Source: Cognataquiflexum aquatile
Lineage (GTDB): Bacteria; Bacteroidota; Bacteroidia; Cytophagales; Cyclobacteriaceae
Assembly (NCBI RefSeq): GCF_003316845.1
Contig: NZ_QMIK01000004.1
Span: 124,001 to 188,000 of the forward strand
Direction of reading: 5' to 3'
Length of the DNA: 64,000 nt
The notes beneath the pieces were generated by a model that made no database searches, was not told the origin of the DNA, and saw only the letters and a list, made by a program, of their open reading frames with translations. The translations under genes and the position numbers were made by a program. The first letter of the stretch is position 1, and each line of letters starts with the position of its first letter. Shown here piece after piece: positions 52,319-61,697 of this stretch.

Positions 52319-53032
52319 TTAATTGAACTTAATTCTTGATAAATAGTGGGGGAACATCTCCTTCCAGATCGGCCAATCGTGGTGCTTGTCCTTGCGCACA
52401 TCCAGCCAATGCCGGACTCCCTTTCCTTCCAATACATCACTGAGTTTGATATTGGCATCAAAGCAGATGTCCCAATTGGAAGTGCCGAGAACAATGTCCA
52501 TCTTCCACAAATCCCCGTCATGGTTGCCCGGCAAAAACTCCAAAGGAGAATTATAAAATATATCACCGTGGTTATATCCATCCATAAAATTGCGGATTTC
52601 AAAAGCTCCCGACATCGAAAACATATGGCTGACAAAACCTGGATATCTGAATGCAAAATTGGCAGCATGGTATCCTCCAAAACTACAACCGGCCACTACG
52701 ACTTTGCCGACGGCGGTATTAAATCTGATTTTCTCTACGATCTCGTGGCGGATCATGTGGTCATAAGCAATGTGGTTTTGGATCCGCTGATGGGGGTGGA
52801 TTTGCTTGTTGTAAAAACTGTCCCTGTCATTGCTTTCCGGACAGAATATCTGCGCCAAACCTTGTTGGATAAACCAACTTGCTGAACCTATCAATCCCAT
52901 GTCTCTGTTTTCATGGAATGATCCCATGGAGGTTGGGTACAATACAATAGGATAACCCGCATGGCCAAACGAGAGCATTTGTACATCTCTATGCAGATGG
53001 GGTGAGTACCACTTAAAATATTCCTCTTTCAT
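52319..53032 (-). CDS. alpha/beta hydrolase, esterase-like (first gene of the amidoligase cluster)
   Basis: 237 residues from MKEEYFKWYSPHLHRD; an ATG at 53083 adds 17 residues. It has the nucleophile elbow VVVAGCSFGGYHAANFA (GxSxG), NRDMGLIGSASWFIQQG after the first strand, and a terminal His region RKDKHHDWPIWKEM. It belongs to the esterase D/enterochelin-esterase type group and has no signal peptide. Its place suggests it cleaves or trims the product of the ligases (inference). Confidence 0.85.
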   Translation of the reverse strand: MKEEYFKWYSPHLHRDVQMLSFGHAGYPIVLYPTSMGSFHENRDMGLIGSASWFIQQGLAQIFCPESNDRDSFYNKQIHPHQRIQNHIAYDHMIRHEIVEKIRFNTAVGKVVVAGCSFGGYHAANFAFRYPGFVSHMFSMSGAFEIRNFMDGYNHGDIFYNSPLEFLPGNHDGDLWKMDIVLGTSNWDICFDANIKLSDVLEGKGVRHWLDVRKDKHHDWPIWKEMFPHYLSRIKFN

Positions 53033-53566
53033 ATAACAAAATTTTCTTATCTGAATAAAAATAGTCCGCTTTTGGGGATTCACAAAAAAATATGGTTAAA
53101 GTTTTCGGGACCTGATTCAAATAAATATTTTACCCTGTATAATTTATATTTTACCAAATTGGTTAAGCAGAAAAAAGAGGTTAAAAATGAATAGATTTTT
53201 AAAAGAATGGTAAGCGTAATAATTTTTGGAGGTATTAAGTCCGGTAAATTTTGGCATTGCAGGAAACTGATATCTTGATTATTTAAAAAGCTTTCTCTTT
53301 TCAATCCTCATAAAAAAATTGATCTAGAAATTATTCTATATGATTATCCGCTTTTTTACCAGGAGCCAAACACCAATTTTCCAGACCTCGGCAAGCTCGG
53401 TGAACGGATATCGTGAGATCAGAGGGGGGTGGTAGAAATGCGGCTTTGCCGCATTTCTACCACCCCCCTTCAATATCAATAAATTCCGGTGGTCGATCCC
53501 GATAATTATCGTGGACGAGACCATTCTGTAAGTAATCCTATTCTGGTAAGAAGGTGGATATACATA
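53033..53566. other. gene-free stretch with a palindromic element
   Basis: About 530 bp. AT-rich promoter region for the esterase on the left, then the palindromic element at 53386-53469 and an ATCCCGATAATTATCG sequence near 53495. Confidence 0.6.
53386..53469 (+). repeat. palindromic element, copy 2: conserved 15-mer plus 22-bp arms
   Basis: CCTCGGCAAGCTCGG (53386-53400), identical to 15402-15416 on the other strand, then 22 bp, then perfect 22-bp arms (53423-53444 and 53448-53469) with loop TTT and tip GCGGC/GCCGC. Confidence 0.75.
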
Positions 53567-54058
53567 TTATTTTTTCAACAATATCTTTTTGCCTATCCCG
53601 GACAGGACAACCAAGATGGTTAGTGCGGAAAAGGTCCATTTTATAGCTGTCGAAATTCCGGCCAATGATCCCCAAAAGTCACTTTTTTCAGGAAATAGAT
53701 TTAAAATATTGATGATGCTGATGTTTTCGATGACATCAAACAACAGGATGGCAAGGGGAAAAATGACCAATTTTTCATTTTGCCAAAGGCTGAAAATAAG
53801 GAATGAGAACAAGGCGCCGTAAACCAATGGATAGAGCATGTCCGAAACCATCAATCCCATTCGGTAGCTTTCCCTGATTTCAGGAGTGAATCGGTTAATT
53901 TTGGCATAGGCTTCGTCTGAAGTATAAAAAATCTCTAAATCAAGCGGTTTTTCTCCCGGCAGCATACCCGGTAAGATCCAAAGATTAAATCCTAGAAACA
54001 GTACAAAAAGTAGGGAGATATTTTTGTTGGTACTGAAATGGGCCAAGAAATCCTTCAT
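53567..54058 (-). CDS. four-helix membrane protein of unknown function
   Basis: 163 residues with about four hydrophobic helices (ISLLFVLFLGFNLWILPGML, MLYPLVYGALFSFLIFSLW, LVIFPLAILLFDVIENISII, FSALTILVVLSGIGKKILL). The region between helices 1 and 2 contains FYTSDEAYAKINRFTPEIRESYR. I do not recognise a named family. Its start overlaps the carbonic anhydrase stop by 4 bp, so the two are coupled. Confidence 0.78.
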   Translation of the reverse strand: MKDFLAHFSTNKNISLLFVLFLGFNLWILPGMLPGEKPLDLEIFYTSDEAYAKINRFTPEIRESYRMGLMVSDMLYPLVYGALFSFLIFSLWQNEKLVIFPLAILLFDVIENISIINILNLFPEKSDFWGSLAGISTAIKWTFSALTILVVLSGIGKKILLKK

Positions 54059-54579
54059 TTTGCATCGCCTTCTTTAAACCATTCTGCATACATCGGATAG
54101 TTGCGTGCTGTCCTTTCTATGACTTCGAGCATTTCGGGTCCGGTTTCTTTTACTTTTTTGGCAGGCATTCCTGCATATATTGAATTGGCCTCTACGATTG
54201 TTCCTGCCAAAACCACAGCGCCTGCAGCAATCACCGCGCCGGAGTGGACCACGGCATTGTCCATGATAATCGCTCCCATGCCTATCAGTACGTTGTCATG
54301 GATCGTGCAGCCATGTACCACCGCATTGTGAGCGATAGAAACTTTGTTTCCTATTACTGTTCCGGATTTTTGATAGGTGCAGTGAATCACTGCGCCGTCC
54401 TGAATGTTGGTGTCATCACCGATGCGAATGTGGTGTACATCCCCGCGGACCACGGCATTGAACCACACCGTACAGTTTTTGCCCATGATCACATCGCCGA
54501 CTATTGTCGCGTTTTCTGCCATCCAGCAGTTGTCTCCAAAAACTGGGCTAAAACCCCTTACACTTTTAATTAAAGCCAT
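54055..54579 (-). CDS. gamma-class carbonic anhydrase-like hexapeptide protein
   Basis: 174 residues, left-handed beta-helix of hexapeptide repeats (NATIVGDVIMGKNCTVWFNA, VVRGDVHHIRIGDDTNIQDG, HNAVVHGCTIHDNVLIGMGA). The zinc-type histidines are present (IHCTYQ, SIAHNAVVHGC), as in YrdA/PaaY proteins. Carbonic anhydrase activity is common in the family but not universal. Confidence 0.9.
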   Translation of the reverse strand: MALIKSVRGFSPVFGDNCWMAENATIVGDVIMGKNCTVWFNAVVRGDVHHIRIGDDTNIQDGAVIHCTYQKSGTVIGNKVSIAHNAVVHGCTIHDNVLIGMGAIIMDNAVVHSGAVIAAGAVVLAGTIVEANSIYAGMPAKKVKETGPEMLEVIERTARNYPMYAEWFKEGDAK

Positions 54580-54730
54580 TTTTTTTTGGTCTATAGTCTG
54601 ATTGTGTACAAATACCTGAAGGTCAAATTTATTTTTTTTTAAACCATCTGAACTTTTTTTACCAAAAATAGTTTTACATGTATATACACATATGTATGTA
54701 CATTTAATTCAAACAACAACATTCAACATT

Positions 54731-55450
54731 ATGAAACTATTACAAAAAACAGGTTTGGTCATTGCACTTGCCTTTATTGTGGTTGCCTGTGGCAAACCAT
54801 CTGACGCCGTTGATGCAACAGAAGCAGCTGAAGTAGCTGAGGCTACGGGCAAAACTTTGGCCATCAATCCATCTTCTAGCCAAGTTAATTGGAGAGGCTA
54901 TAAGCCAACAGGTCAACATTTTGGAGTCATCCCTGTGACTACAGGAGAGGTGACTGTGAAAGGTGATGAACTAACAGGCGCAAAGTTTGTATTTGACATC
55001 ACTGGTTTGAAAATCCAGGATATGGAAGAATCAAACGAGTTTTATGGAAAACTTTGGGGACACCTTCAGTCTCCTGATTTCTTTGATGCAGCAAATCACC
55101 CACAGGCTACTTTTGAATTGACTTCTGTAGAGCCTTATGCAGCAGGTGCGATTGCAGACAAAGAAGAATTCGCTTCTGAAAATACACCAAAGAAGGACTC
55201 TGAAGTTGCTCCTGCCAATCCAACCCATTGGATTTCAGGTAACCTGACTATGAGAGGTACTACCAAAAACATCAAATTCCCGGCTTCTGTGTCTATTGTG
55301 GACGGAGCGGTTTCAGCTTCTGCAGGTTTCAATATCGACAGAACAGCTTGGGGCTTGGCTTACGGTGACGAAAGCACTGCAGTTGACAAAGCAAAAGATC
55401 AATTCATCTACAATACAGTTTCTATAGGTTTTGACATCAAAGCAAACTAA
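54731..55450 (+). CDS. YceI-like lipoprotein
   Basis: 239 residues from MKLLQKTGL, which opens the lipobox signal (Cys20 in VVACGK); an ATG at 54692 adds 13 residues. The lipocalin-like YceI domain shows SSSQVNWRGYKPTGQHFG, FVFDITGLKIQDM, FFDAANHPQATFELTSVEPY, and a late FNIDRTAWGLAYG. YceI proteins bind isoprenoids such as polyprenyl quinones. Ends just before a clear terminator. Confidence 0.92.
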   Translation: MKLLQKTGLVIALAFIVVACGKPSDAVDATEAAEVAEATGKTLAINPSSSQVNWRGYKPTGQHFGVIPVTTGEVTVKGDELTGAKFVFDITGLKIQDMEESNEFYGKLWGHLQSPDFFDAANHPQATFELTSVEPYAAGAIADKEEFASENTPKKDSEVAPANPTHWISGNLTMRGTTKNIKFPASVSIVDGAVSASAGFNIDRTAWGLAYGDESTAVDKAKDQFIYNTVSIGFDIKAN

Positions 55451-55473
55451 ACCAACATAGTATATAAATCCAG

Positions 55474-55506
55474 AAGAGGAAGCCGCAAGGTTTCCTCTTT
55501 TTTTTG
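55474..55506 (+). terminator. terminator after the YceI gene
   Basis: AAGAGGAAGCC (55474-55484) with GGTTTCCTCTT (55489-55499), loop GCAA, one G-T pair, then a T-run. Confidence 0.9.
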
Positions 55507-55529
55507 TGCCATTACGTTACTTTTGCAAC

Positions 55530-56780
55530 ATGTCAGAAAAATTTGTGTTTTCGATTCCTGATCATCTTGATTGGAAATGCCATTTGCTACAATGGTTTGA
55601 CAATCAGTATCTGTATTTTTCATTTTTTCAGAACAACGGGATTTCCTATCCGCATGATGGATTTCCAAATGTCATTTTTGCAGCCAATCAGTTCTTGGAT
55701 TTGGCTGAGGCAGACCGGTTTTATGGGAAAAATGAGTTGGTAGGAATCGTCAGTTACGATTACAAAAACAAGGTTGAAAAACTCAGGAGCAATAATTCTG
55801 TACCGGTCGATTGTCCTGAATCCTTATTTTTTATTCCCGAAATCAAGATAGAAATCGGCAAGAACAATTTCACTGTTTTTCATCCTGAAGGAAAAAGAAT
55901 AGGAGGAGAAATCTTGGAGTCAATCCAACTGATTTTGTCCAATCCCACAGTAAAAGTGAATCCTTTGACTACCAGACAGGACTATTTCTCTGCTATCAAA
56001 GCTATCCAGAACCACATTGAAGAAGGGGATATGTATGAGTTGAATTTTTGTTTGGCTTTTACCTTTGAAAGTCAAAATTGGAATCCGATTATCGGTTATA
56101 AAGATTTGATGGAAAAGTCTCCCATGCCTTTTTCCTCTTTATTCAAAGCAAAAGAGAAATACCTTATCGGAGCTTCTCCAGAGAGATTTCTCAAAAAAGA
56201 AGGAAATCAACTTATCGCCCAACCCATCAAAGGCACCATTAAAAGAGGCAAAGATTCTGTCGAAGATGAAATTCTTAAAAACCAATTGCTGCACTCGGAA
56301 AAGGAACGGGCCGAAAACCTCATGATTGTCGACCTGATGCGGAATGACCTTTCCAAAATCTCCGAAACAGGTTCTGTGGAGGTGGAAGAGCTTTTTGGTG
56401 TTTATACTTTTGCCAAAGTCCATCAGATGATCTCGACGGTGAGTTCCACTATTAAAAATGAGGTTGGTCTTAAGGAAATTTTCCATGCCACATTTCCGAT
56501 GGGCAGTATGACAGGCGCTCCAAAAATCAAGTGCATGGAATTGATCGAAGGATATGAAAATTTCCAGAGAGGATGGTTTTCAGGAACTTTGGGACATATT
56601 CAAGCGAATGGGGATTTTGATTTCAATGTGGTTATCCGCAGTATTATTTTTGATCAAAATGAAGGCAAAGGATACTTTGCAGTAGGTTCGGCGATCACCT
56701 ATGATGCAGATGCAGGATACGAATATGAAGAGTGTCTGCTCAAAGCTTCAGCGATCATAGAGGTTTTGGAAGGAATATAA
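55530..56780 (+). CDS. pabB: aminodeoxychorismate synthase component I-type chorismate enzyme
   Basis: 416 residues from MSEKFVFS; an ATG at 55506 adds 8 residues inside the terminator T-run. The C-terminal chorismate-binding domain is complete: HIEEGDMYELNFCLAF, ASPERFLKK, QPIKGTIKRG, LMIVDLMRNDLSKIS, THE-like VHQMISTV, ATFPMGSMTGAPKIKCMELI. It aminates chorismate on the way to folate; the missing glutaminase (PabA) and lyase are not adjacent. dinB follows after 2 bp. Confidence 0.88.
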   Translation: MSEKFVFSIPDHLDWKCHLLQWFDNQYLYFSFFQNNGISYPHDGFPNVIFAANQFLDLAEADRFYGKNELVGIVSYDYKNKVEKLRSNNSVPVDCPESLFFIPEIKIEIGKNNFTVFHPEGKRIGGEILESIQLILSNPTVKVNPLTTRQDYFSAIKAIQNHIEEGDMYELNFCLAFTFESQNWNPIIGYKDLMEKSPMPFSSLFKAKEKYLIGASPERFLKKEGNQLIAQPIKGTIKRGKDSVEDEILKNQLLHSEKERAENLMIVDLMRNDLSKISETGSVEVEELFGVYTFAKVHQMISTVSSTIKNEVGLKEIFHATFPMGSMTGAPKIKCMELIEGYENFQRGWFSGTLGHIQANGDFDFNVVIRSIIFDQNEGKGYFAVGSAITYDADAGYEYEECLLKASAIIEVLEGI

Positions 56781-56782
56781 CC

Positions 56783-57865
56783 ATGGAAAACGTCAGGAAA
56801 ATCATACATGTCGACATGGACGCATTTTATGCATCAGTGGAGCAGATGGACAATCCTGACTTGAGGGGAAAGCCCCTTGCCGTAGGCGGAAACAGGGAAA
56901 GGGGAGTGGTAGCCGCAGCTTCCTATGAAGCCAGAAAGTACGGCGTCCGCTCGGCCATGTCCGGCAAAATGGCCGCTTTGAAATGTCCTCACCTTATTTT
57001 TGTTCCTCCTAGATTTGAGCGGTACAAAGAGATATCCAATCAGATCAGAGAGATTTTCTATGCTTATACCGATTTGGTTGAGCCCCTCTCTTTGGATGAG
57101 GCTTTTTTGGATGTGACAGAAAACAAAGTGAACAACCCTTCTGCCACAAGAATCGCCTTAGAAATCCGAAAACGTATCAAAGAAGAAGTCGGATTGAATG
57201 CCTCAGCGGGAATATCCTACAACAAGTTTTTGGCAAAAACTGCCTCTGACATCAACAAACCCAATGGTCAGGCCGTCATCTTGCCCAAGGATGCGGAAGC
57301 ATTTTTGGAGAAGTTGCCGATAGAGCGGTTTTTTGGAATTGGAAAAGTGACTGCTGACAAGATGAAAGAACTCGGCATCCACAATGGTTTTGACCTGAAG
57401 CAATTTTCCCTGCAATACCTCAGCAAGCGATTTGGCAAATCAGGGCTTCACTTTTACAACATAGTCCGTGGGATTCACCTGAGCGAAGTCCAACCAAACC
57501 GCATCCGGAAATCGTTGAGTGCTGAGAATACTTTTGAAACTGATCTGGCAAAAATGGAAGAATGGCTGAAAGAGTTGAAGGAGATTTTCGAAGAACTTAA
57601 GCGCCGTATCAGCCGAAGCGGGATCAAAGGAAGAACTGTCACGCTCAAGATCAAATACCACGATTTTACTGTTCAGACGAGAAGCAAGACCTTTGAGCAG
57701 TTTACCGAACCTGAAAAAATCTGGGAAACCACCTTGGAACTCCTCCACCAAGAAGAACTCAAATCACCTGTCCGCCTCTTCGGCATTGGCATCTCCAACC
57801 TTAATGTCGAAGAAGAAAGCTTATATGTAGGCAAGCAACTTTGGATTGAATTTGGGGAGTATTGA
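56783..57865 (+). CDS. dinB: DNA polymerase IV
   Basis: 360 residues from MENVRKIIHVDMDAFYASVE, the family start (a longer frame begins inside pabB). Y-family translesion polymerase: the metal ligands are Asp11 in HVDMDAFY and the Asp-Glu of LSLDEAFLDVT; VAAASYEARKYGVRSAM and GISYNKFLAKTASD are the fingers and palm signatures. It starts 2 bp after pabB, so it is likely cotranscribed; no LexA box was sought. Confidence 0.95.
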   Translation: MENVRKIIHVDMDAFYASVEQMDNPDLRGKPLAVGGNRERGVVAAASYEARKYGVRSAMSGKMAALKCPHLIFVPPRFERYKEISNQIREIFYAYTDLVEPLSLDEAFLDVTENKVNNPSATRIALEIRKRIKEEVGLNASAGISYNKFLAKTASDINKPNGQAVILPKDAEAFLEKLPIERFFGIGKVTADKMKELGIHNGFDLKQFSLQYLSKRFGKSGLHFYNIVRGIHLSEVQPNRIRKSLSAENTFETDLAKMEEWLKELKEIFEELKRRISRSGIKGRTVTLKIKYHDFTVQTRSKTFEQFTEPEKIWETTLELLHQEELKSPVRLFGIGISNLNVEEESLYVGKQLWIEFGEY

Positions 57866-57966
57866 GTAGGCAGTCTTCAGTCGCAGTTGGCAGTGTCTCA
57901 GTAGTCAGTTTTCAGTCGCAGTTGCCAGTGAATCAGTAGTCAGTTTTCAGTCGCAGGTGTAAGTGG
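57866..57966. repeat. tandem 35-bp CAGT-rich repeat
   Basis: Almost three units; the two clearest are 57898-57932 and 57933-57966, each TCAGTAGTCAGTTTTCAGTC followed by GCAG..AGTG. Related to 9745-9907 and 15086-15135. Confidence 0.75.
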
Positions 57967-58026
57967 TATGAATTATGGATCTTGTCAAATCCTTAAATCC
58001 TTCCAACCTTCCAATCTTCCAATTTT

Positions 58027-58368
58027 TCAATTTTCCAATTCAAACCCATAATCCCTCTCTACCAAACAAATTCTTGTCTTGTATGAACGGTACCATTTTT
58101 CCCTTCCCATCCGCTGTGCAAAGAGGTGTTCGCTGACCATTTTCCAGTTGCGGATGGCATCGAGACTTTTCCAATAACTGACAGTAATTCCGAGTCCTTC
58201 TCTAGCCGACTCGTGCCCGAGATAGCCTGGTTGCTTTTTTGCAAGTTCGACCATTTGATCCGCTATTTCTCCATAACCCCCATCCACTTCTGTACGAATG
58301 CTGCTGAAGATGACTGCATAGTAAGGTGGAGATGGTGTTTTTGAGATTTGGATGTTTTCAGCACTCAT
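58027..58368 (-). CDS. antibiotic biosynthesis monooxygenase (ABM) domain protein
   Basis: 113 residues, a single dimeric alpha-beta barrel: YYAVIFSSIRTEVDGGYGEIADQM, KKQPGYLGHESAREGLGITVSYW, MVSEHLFAQRMGREKWYRSY. The family includes small monooxygenases and heme-degrading or stress proteins; function here unknown. Cytoplasmic, stands alone, divergent from the protease gene. Confidence 0.85.
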   Translation of the reverse strand: MSAENIQISKTPSPPYYAVIFSSIRTEVDGGYGEIADQMVELAKKQPGYLGHESAREGLGITVSYWKSLDAIRNWKMVSEHLFAQRMGREKWYRSYKTRICLVERDYGFELEN

Positions 58369-58465
58369 ATTGTATCGGTTAAAAACTATTTAGCCCAAAA
58401 TTGGAAAACCGGACTTGGATAGTCAAATTTTATATAATTTTAAACCAAACTATTTCAATTCCCTT

Positions 58466-61400
58466 ATGCCTATCATCAAATCGAGTTTGAGCATGATGAT
58501 GCTCTTTGTTTTTTCTTTTGCTTTTGCCCAAGAATCCCCAAAATGGCTACGTTATCCTTCCATTTCTCCTGACGGTTCGCAGATTGTTTTTACCTACAAA
58601 GGGGATTTGTACAGCATTCCCGCTTCAGGCGGAAAAGCCACCCAATTGACTTTCCATGAAGCACATGATTTTATGCCTGTTTGGAGCAAAGACGGCAGCA
58701 AGATCGCTTTTGCCTCGGACCGATACGGTAATTTTGATGTCTATGTCATGAGTGCTCTTGGCGGAGATGCCAAGCGGCTGACCTATCATTCCAATGATGA
58801 GATGCCCAATACTTTTTCTGCAGATGACAGGAATGTAATCTTTGGCGGTGTGCGTCAGGACCTTGCCGAACACAGACAATACCCGACAGGTTCGCAGGCA
58901 GAACTCTATCAGGTAGCTATCGGAGGCGGTAGGGTAGATCAGGTGTGGACCATTCCTGCTGAATATGTACAGGTCAGCGCTGATGGCAGCAAGATGATCT
59001 ATCATGACAAAAAAGGCGGCGAGAATGAATGGCGCAAAAGACACCAATCTGCCATCACCAGAGATATTTGGGTGTATGACGCTGCGAGCAATACCCATAA
59101 AATGATCTCGGAATTTGGGGGTGAAGACAGAAATCCTGTTTTCGCTCCGGGAGAAAAAGCGGTCTACTACCTTACCGAAGAGAAGGGAAGCTTCAATGTT
59201 CAAAAAATGAGTTTGGACAATCCTGCCCAAAAAACGGTATTGACTAGCCTGAAGAATTTTCCTGTCAGGTTTTTGAGTATTTCCAAAAATGGACTGATGA
59301 GTTTTTCTTATGATGGAGAACTTTATACCCTGAAAGAAGGGGAGCAACCAAAAAAAGTAGCGGTTTCCATCACCACACAGCGTATTTCTAATGCGGACAG
59401 CTATATCGGGATCAATGGAGGAGTGAGAGAAATGTCCATTTCGCCGGACGGAAAAGAAATTGCCTTTATCGCAAGGGGAGAGGTTTTTGTGACTTCTGTG
59501 GATGGTTCTTTGACCAAAAGAATCACCAATACGCCACAACAGGAGCGTTTTGTACAGTTTGCACCGGATGGCAAATCAGTCGTGTATGCAAGCGAAAGGG
59601 ATGGCAAGTGGCAGATATACCAAACCAAAAGGCTGAGGGAAAAAGAGGAGATATTCTTCTTTGCGAGCACCTTACTCAAAGAAGAGGCTTTGGTGAGTTC
59701 GGAGGTAGACAATTACCAGCCGATTTTTTCTCCTGACGGAAAAAAACTAGCCTATGTCGAAGGCAGAAGGACCTTGAAAGTTCTCGATTTGGCCACCAAA
59801 ACTTCCGTGACTTTGATGACTCCTGAGCAGTTGTTACACATGGGAGACGGTGACCAATATTTTACATGGAGTCCGGACAGCAAATGGCTGTTGGCAGAAT
59901 TCAACCCCACCATGGCCAATGGTGAAGTGGTGCTAATGGATGCTTCAGGCAAAAAAGCCATGGAAAACCTGACCCAAAGCGGTTATGGTGACAGCAGACC
60001 AAAGTGGGTCAATGGCGGCAAGCAGTTGATATGGTTCAGCAACAGGGACGGTCTGAAAGGTTTTGCAGCAAGCGGAGGTGCCCAAAATGATGTGTTTACA
60101 CTGTTTATGACCAAGGATGCCTATGACAGGTTCAAGTTGACCAAGGATGAATTTGACTTGCTAAAGGAAACCGAGAAAGCCGGAAAGGAAAAGAAGGATG
60201 ACGACAAAAAGGAGGAGAAAAAAGTAACTCCCCCAGTAGAAGACATCAAAATCGACTGGGAGGACCTGAGGGAAAGAAAAGCCAAATTGACGATCCATTC
60301 GTCTGCTTTGGGTGATGCGGTCATTGACAAAGATGGCGAGAAACTTTTTTACCTCGCCCGTTTTGAAAAAGGGATGAACCTTTGGAGCACGGATCTTCGA
60401 ACCAGAGATACCAAGATGGAACTGAAACTCGATGCCGGATTTGGCAGGTTGGAATGGGACAAAGAAATGAAAAACCTATACCTTCTCGCAGATGGAAACA
60501 TCTCCAAAATCACCGACAAAGGCACCAAAAGAGAGCAGATCAAAATAGCCGGGGAAATGACTTTGGATACCGATGCAGAGCGTGCAGAGATGTTTGAGCA
60601 TATCAAGATCCGTACAAAAGGAGCTTTTTACACCCCGGATTTCCATGGGGTGGATTGGGACGCCCTGACTGCCCAATATGAAAAATACCTTCCTTATATC
60701 GGAAACAGCTATGAGTTTGCCGAGATGGTTTCTGAGTTGATTGGCGAACTGAATGTCTCGCATGCCGGAGCGCGGTTTAGCCGAAGCATACCACAGGCTG
60801 ATGCCACAGCATCTTTGGGGATTTTTACGGACTATTCTTTCAAAAATCCCGGAATCAAAATCGTTGAAGTGCTCAAGGGCGGACCTTTGGACAAATCCGG
60901 CATGAACATTCAAAGCGGCATGATCATCGAGAAAATTGACGGAGAAACCATTGCTTTGGACAAGGACATTGCCCAATACCTCAACCGTAAATCCGGCAAA
61001 TTCACTTTGATCGAAGTATTGGATCCAAAGACAAATACCCGTCAACAGGTCACTGTGAAGCCGATCAGTTTGGGTGAAGAGAATCAATTGCTATACAAGC
61101 GATGGGTAAAGAAAAACCAGGAAGAAGTGGACAGGTTGAGCAACGGCACTTTGGGCTATGTCCATATCCCCGGCATGTCAGACGGTCCCTACAGGACCAC
61201 TTATGAAGAAATGATGGGCAAATACCATGACCGCAAAGGCGTCATCGTGGATACAAGATTCAATGGTGGGGGAGACTTGGTGGCGGATTTGGCCATGTTC
61301 TTTACCGGAGAAAGATTCATCACCTATGCAACTGAGGACAGGGAAGTAGGTTATGAACCGACATTCAGATGGACGAAGCCGACTCTGGCGATGTTCAACG

Positions 61401-61696
61401 AAAGCAACTATTCCGATGGACATTGTTTTGCCTGTGGTTATACCGACTTGAAAATCGGCAAAACCGTCGGCATGCCTACTCCGGGAACCTGTTCTTTTGC
61501 AGGTTGGGAAATGTTGCCGGATGGCGGCAGATGGGGAATGGTTCCGATTTCTGCCAAAGACAAAGCAGGCAATTGGATGGAAAACAACGAAACCAAGCCG
61601 CAGTTCCAAGTCAAAAATATGCCTGGACAAATCGACAAAGGCAAAGACCAACAGTTGGAAAAAGCTGTGGAGGAATTGATGAAGGATGTGAAGTAG
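58466..61696 (+). CDS. Tricorn-type S41 protease, exported
   Basis: 1076 residues from MPIIKSSLSMMM, which gives a signal peptide ending near FAQ; an ATG at 58415 adds 17 residues. Two propeller regions of WD40/PD40 repeats (SPDGSQIVFTYKGDLYSIPA, SKDGSKIAFASDRYGNFDVY and many more), a Lys-rich linker (about 585-610), a helical part, a PDZ domain (NPGIKIVEVLKGGPLDKSGM) and the S41 core with YVHIPGMSDG, IVDTRFNGGGDLV and nucleophile Ser in SNYSDGHCF. A periplasmic peptidase or protein quality protease is likely. Confidence 0.92.
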   Translation: MPIIKSSLSMMMLFVFSFAFAQESPKWLRYPSISPDGSQIVFTYKGDLYSIPASGGKATQLTFHEAHDFMPVWSKDGSKIAFASDRYGNFDVYVMSALGGDAKRLTYHSNDEMPNTFSADDRNVIFGGVRQDLAEHRQYPTGSQAELYQVAIGGGRVDQVWTIPAEYVQVSADGSKMIYHDKKGGENEWRKRHQSAITRDIWVYDAASNTHKMISEFGGEDRNPVFAPGEKAVYYLTEEKGSFNVQKMSLDNPAQKTVLTSLKNFPVRFLSISKNGLMSFSYDGELYTLKEGEQPKKVAVSITTQRISNADSYIGINGGVREMSISPDGKEIAFIARGEVFVTSVDGSLTKRITNTPQQERFVQFAPDGKSVVYASERDGKWQIYQTKRLREKEEIFFFASTLLKEEALVSSEVDNYQPIFSPDGKKLAYVEGRRTLKVLDLATKTSVTLMTPEQLLHMGDGDQYFTWSPDSKWLLAEFNPTMANGEVVLMDASGKKAMENLTQSGYGDSRPKWVNGGKQLIWFSNRDGLKGFAASGGAQNDVFTLFMTKDAYDRFKLTKDEFDLLKETEKAGKEKKDDDKKEEKKVTPPVEDIKIDWEDLRERKAKLTIHSSALGDAVIDKDGEKLFYLARFEKGMNLWSTDLRTRDTKMELKLDAGFGRLEWDKEMKNLYLLADGNISKITDKGTKREQIKIAGEMTLDTDAERAEMFEHIKIRTKGAFYTPDFHGVDWDALTAQYEKYLPYIGNSYEFAEMVSELIGELNVSHAGARFSRSIPQADATASLGIFTDYSFKNPGIKIVEVLKGGPLDKSGMNIQSGMIIEKIDGETIALDKDIAQYLNRKSGKFTLIEVLDPKTNTRQQVTVKPISLGEENQLLYKRWVKKNQEEVDRLSNGTLGYVHIPGMSDGPYRTTYEEMMGKYHDRKGVIVDTRFNGGGDLVADLAMFFTGERFITYATEDREVGYEPTFRWTKPTLAMFNESNYSDGHCFACGYTDLKIGKTVGMPTPGTCSFAGWEMLPDGGRWGMVPISAKDKAGNWMENNETKPQFQVKNMPGQIDKGKDQQLEKAVEELMKDVK

Positions 61697-61697
61697 T

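Noticed and set aside
57866-57966. CRISPR-like tandem units
   Set aside because: Units abut without unique spacers and no cas gene is near, so it is a simple tandem repeat.
58625-59539. 304-codon minus-strand frame
   Set aside because: Antisense to the Tricorn-type protease; no domain logic.
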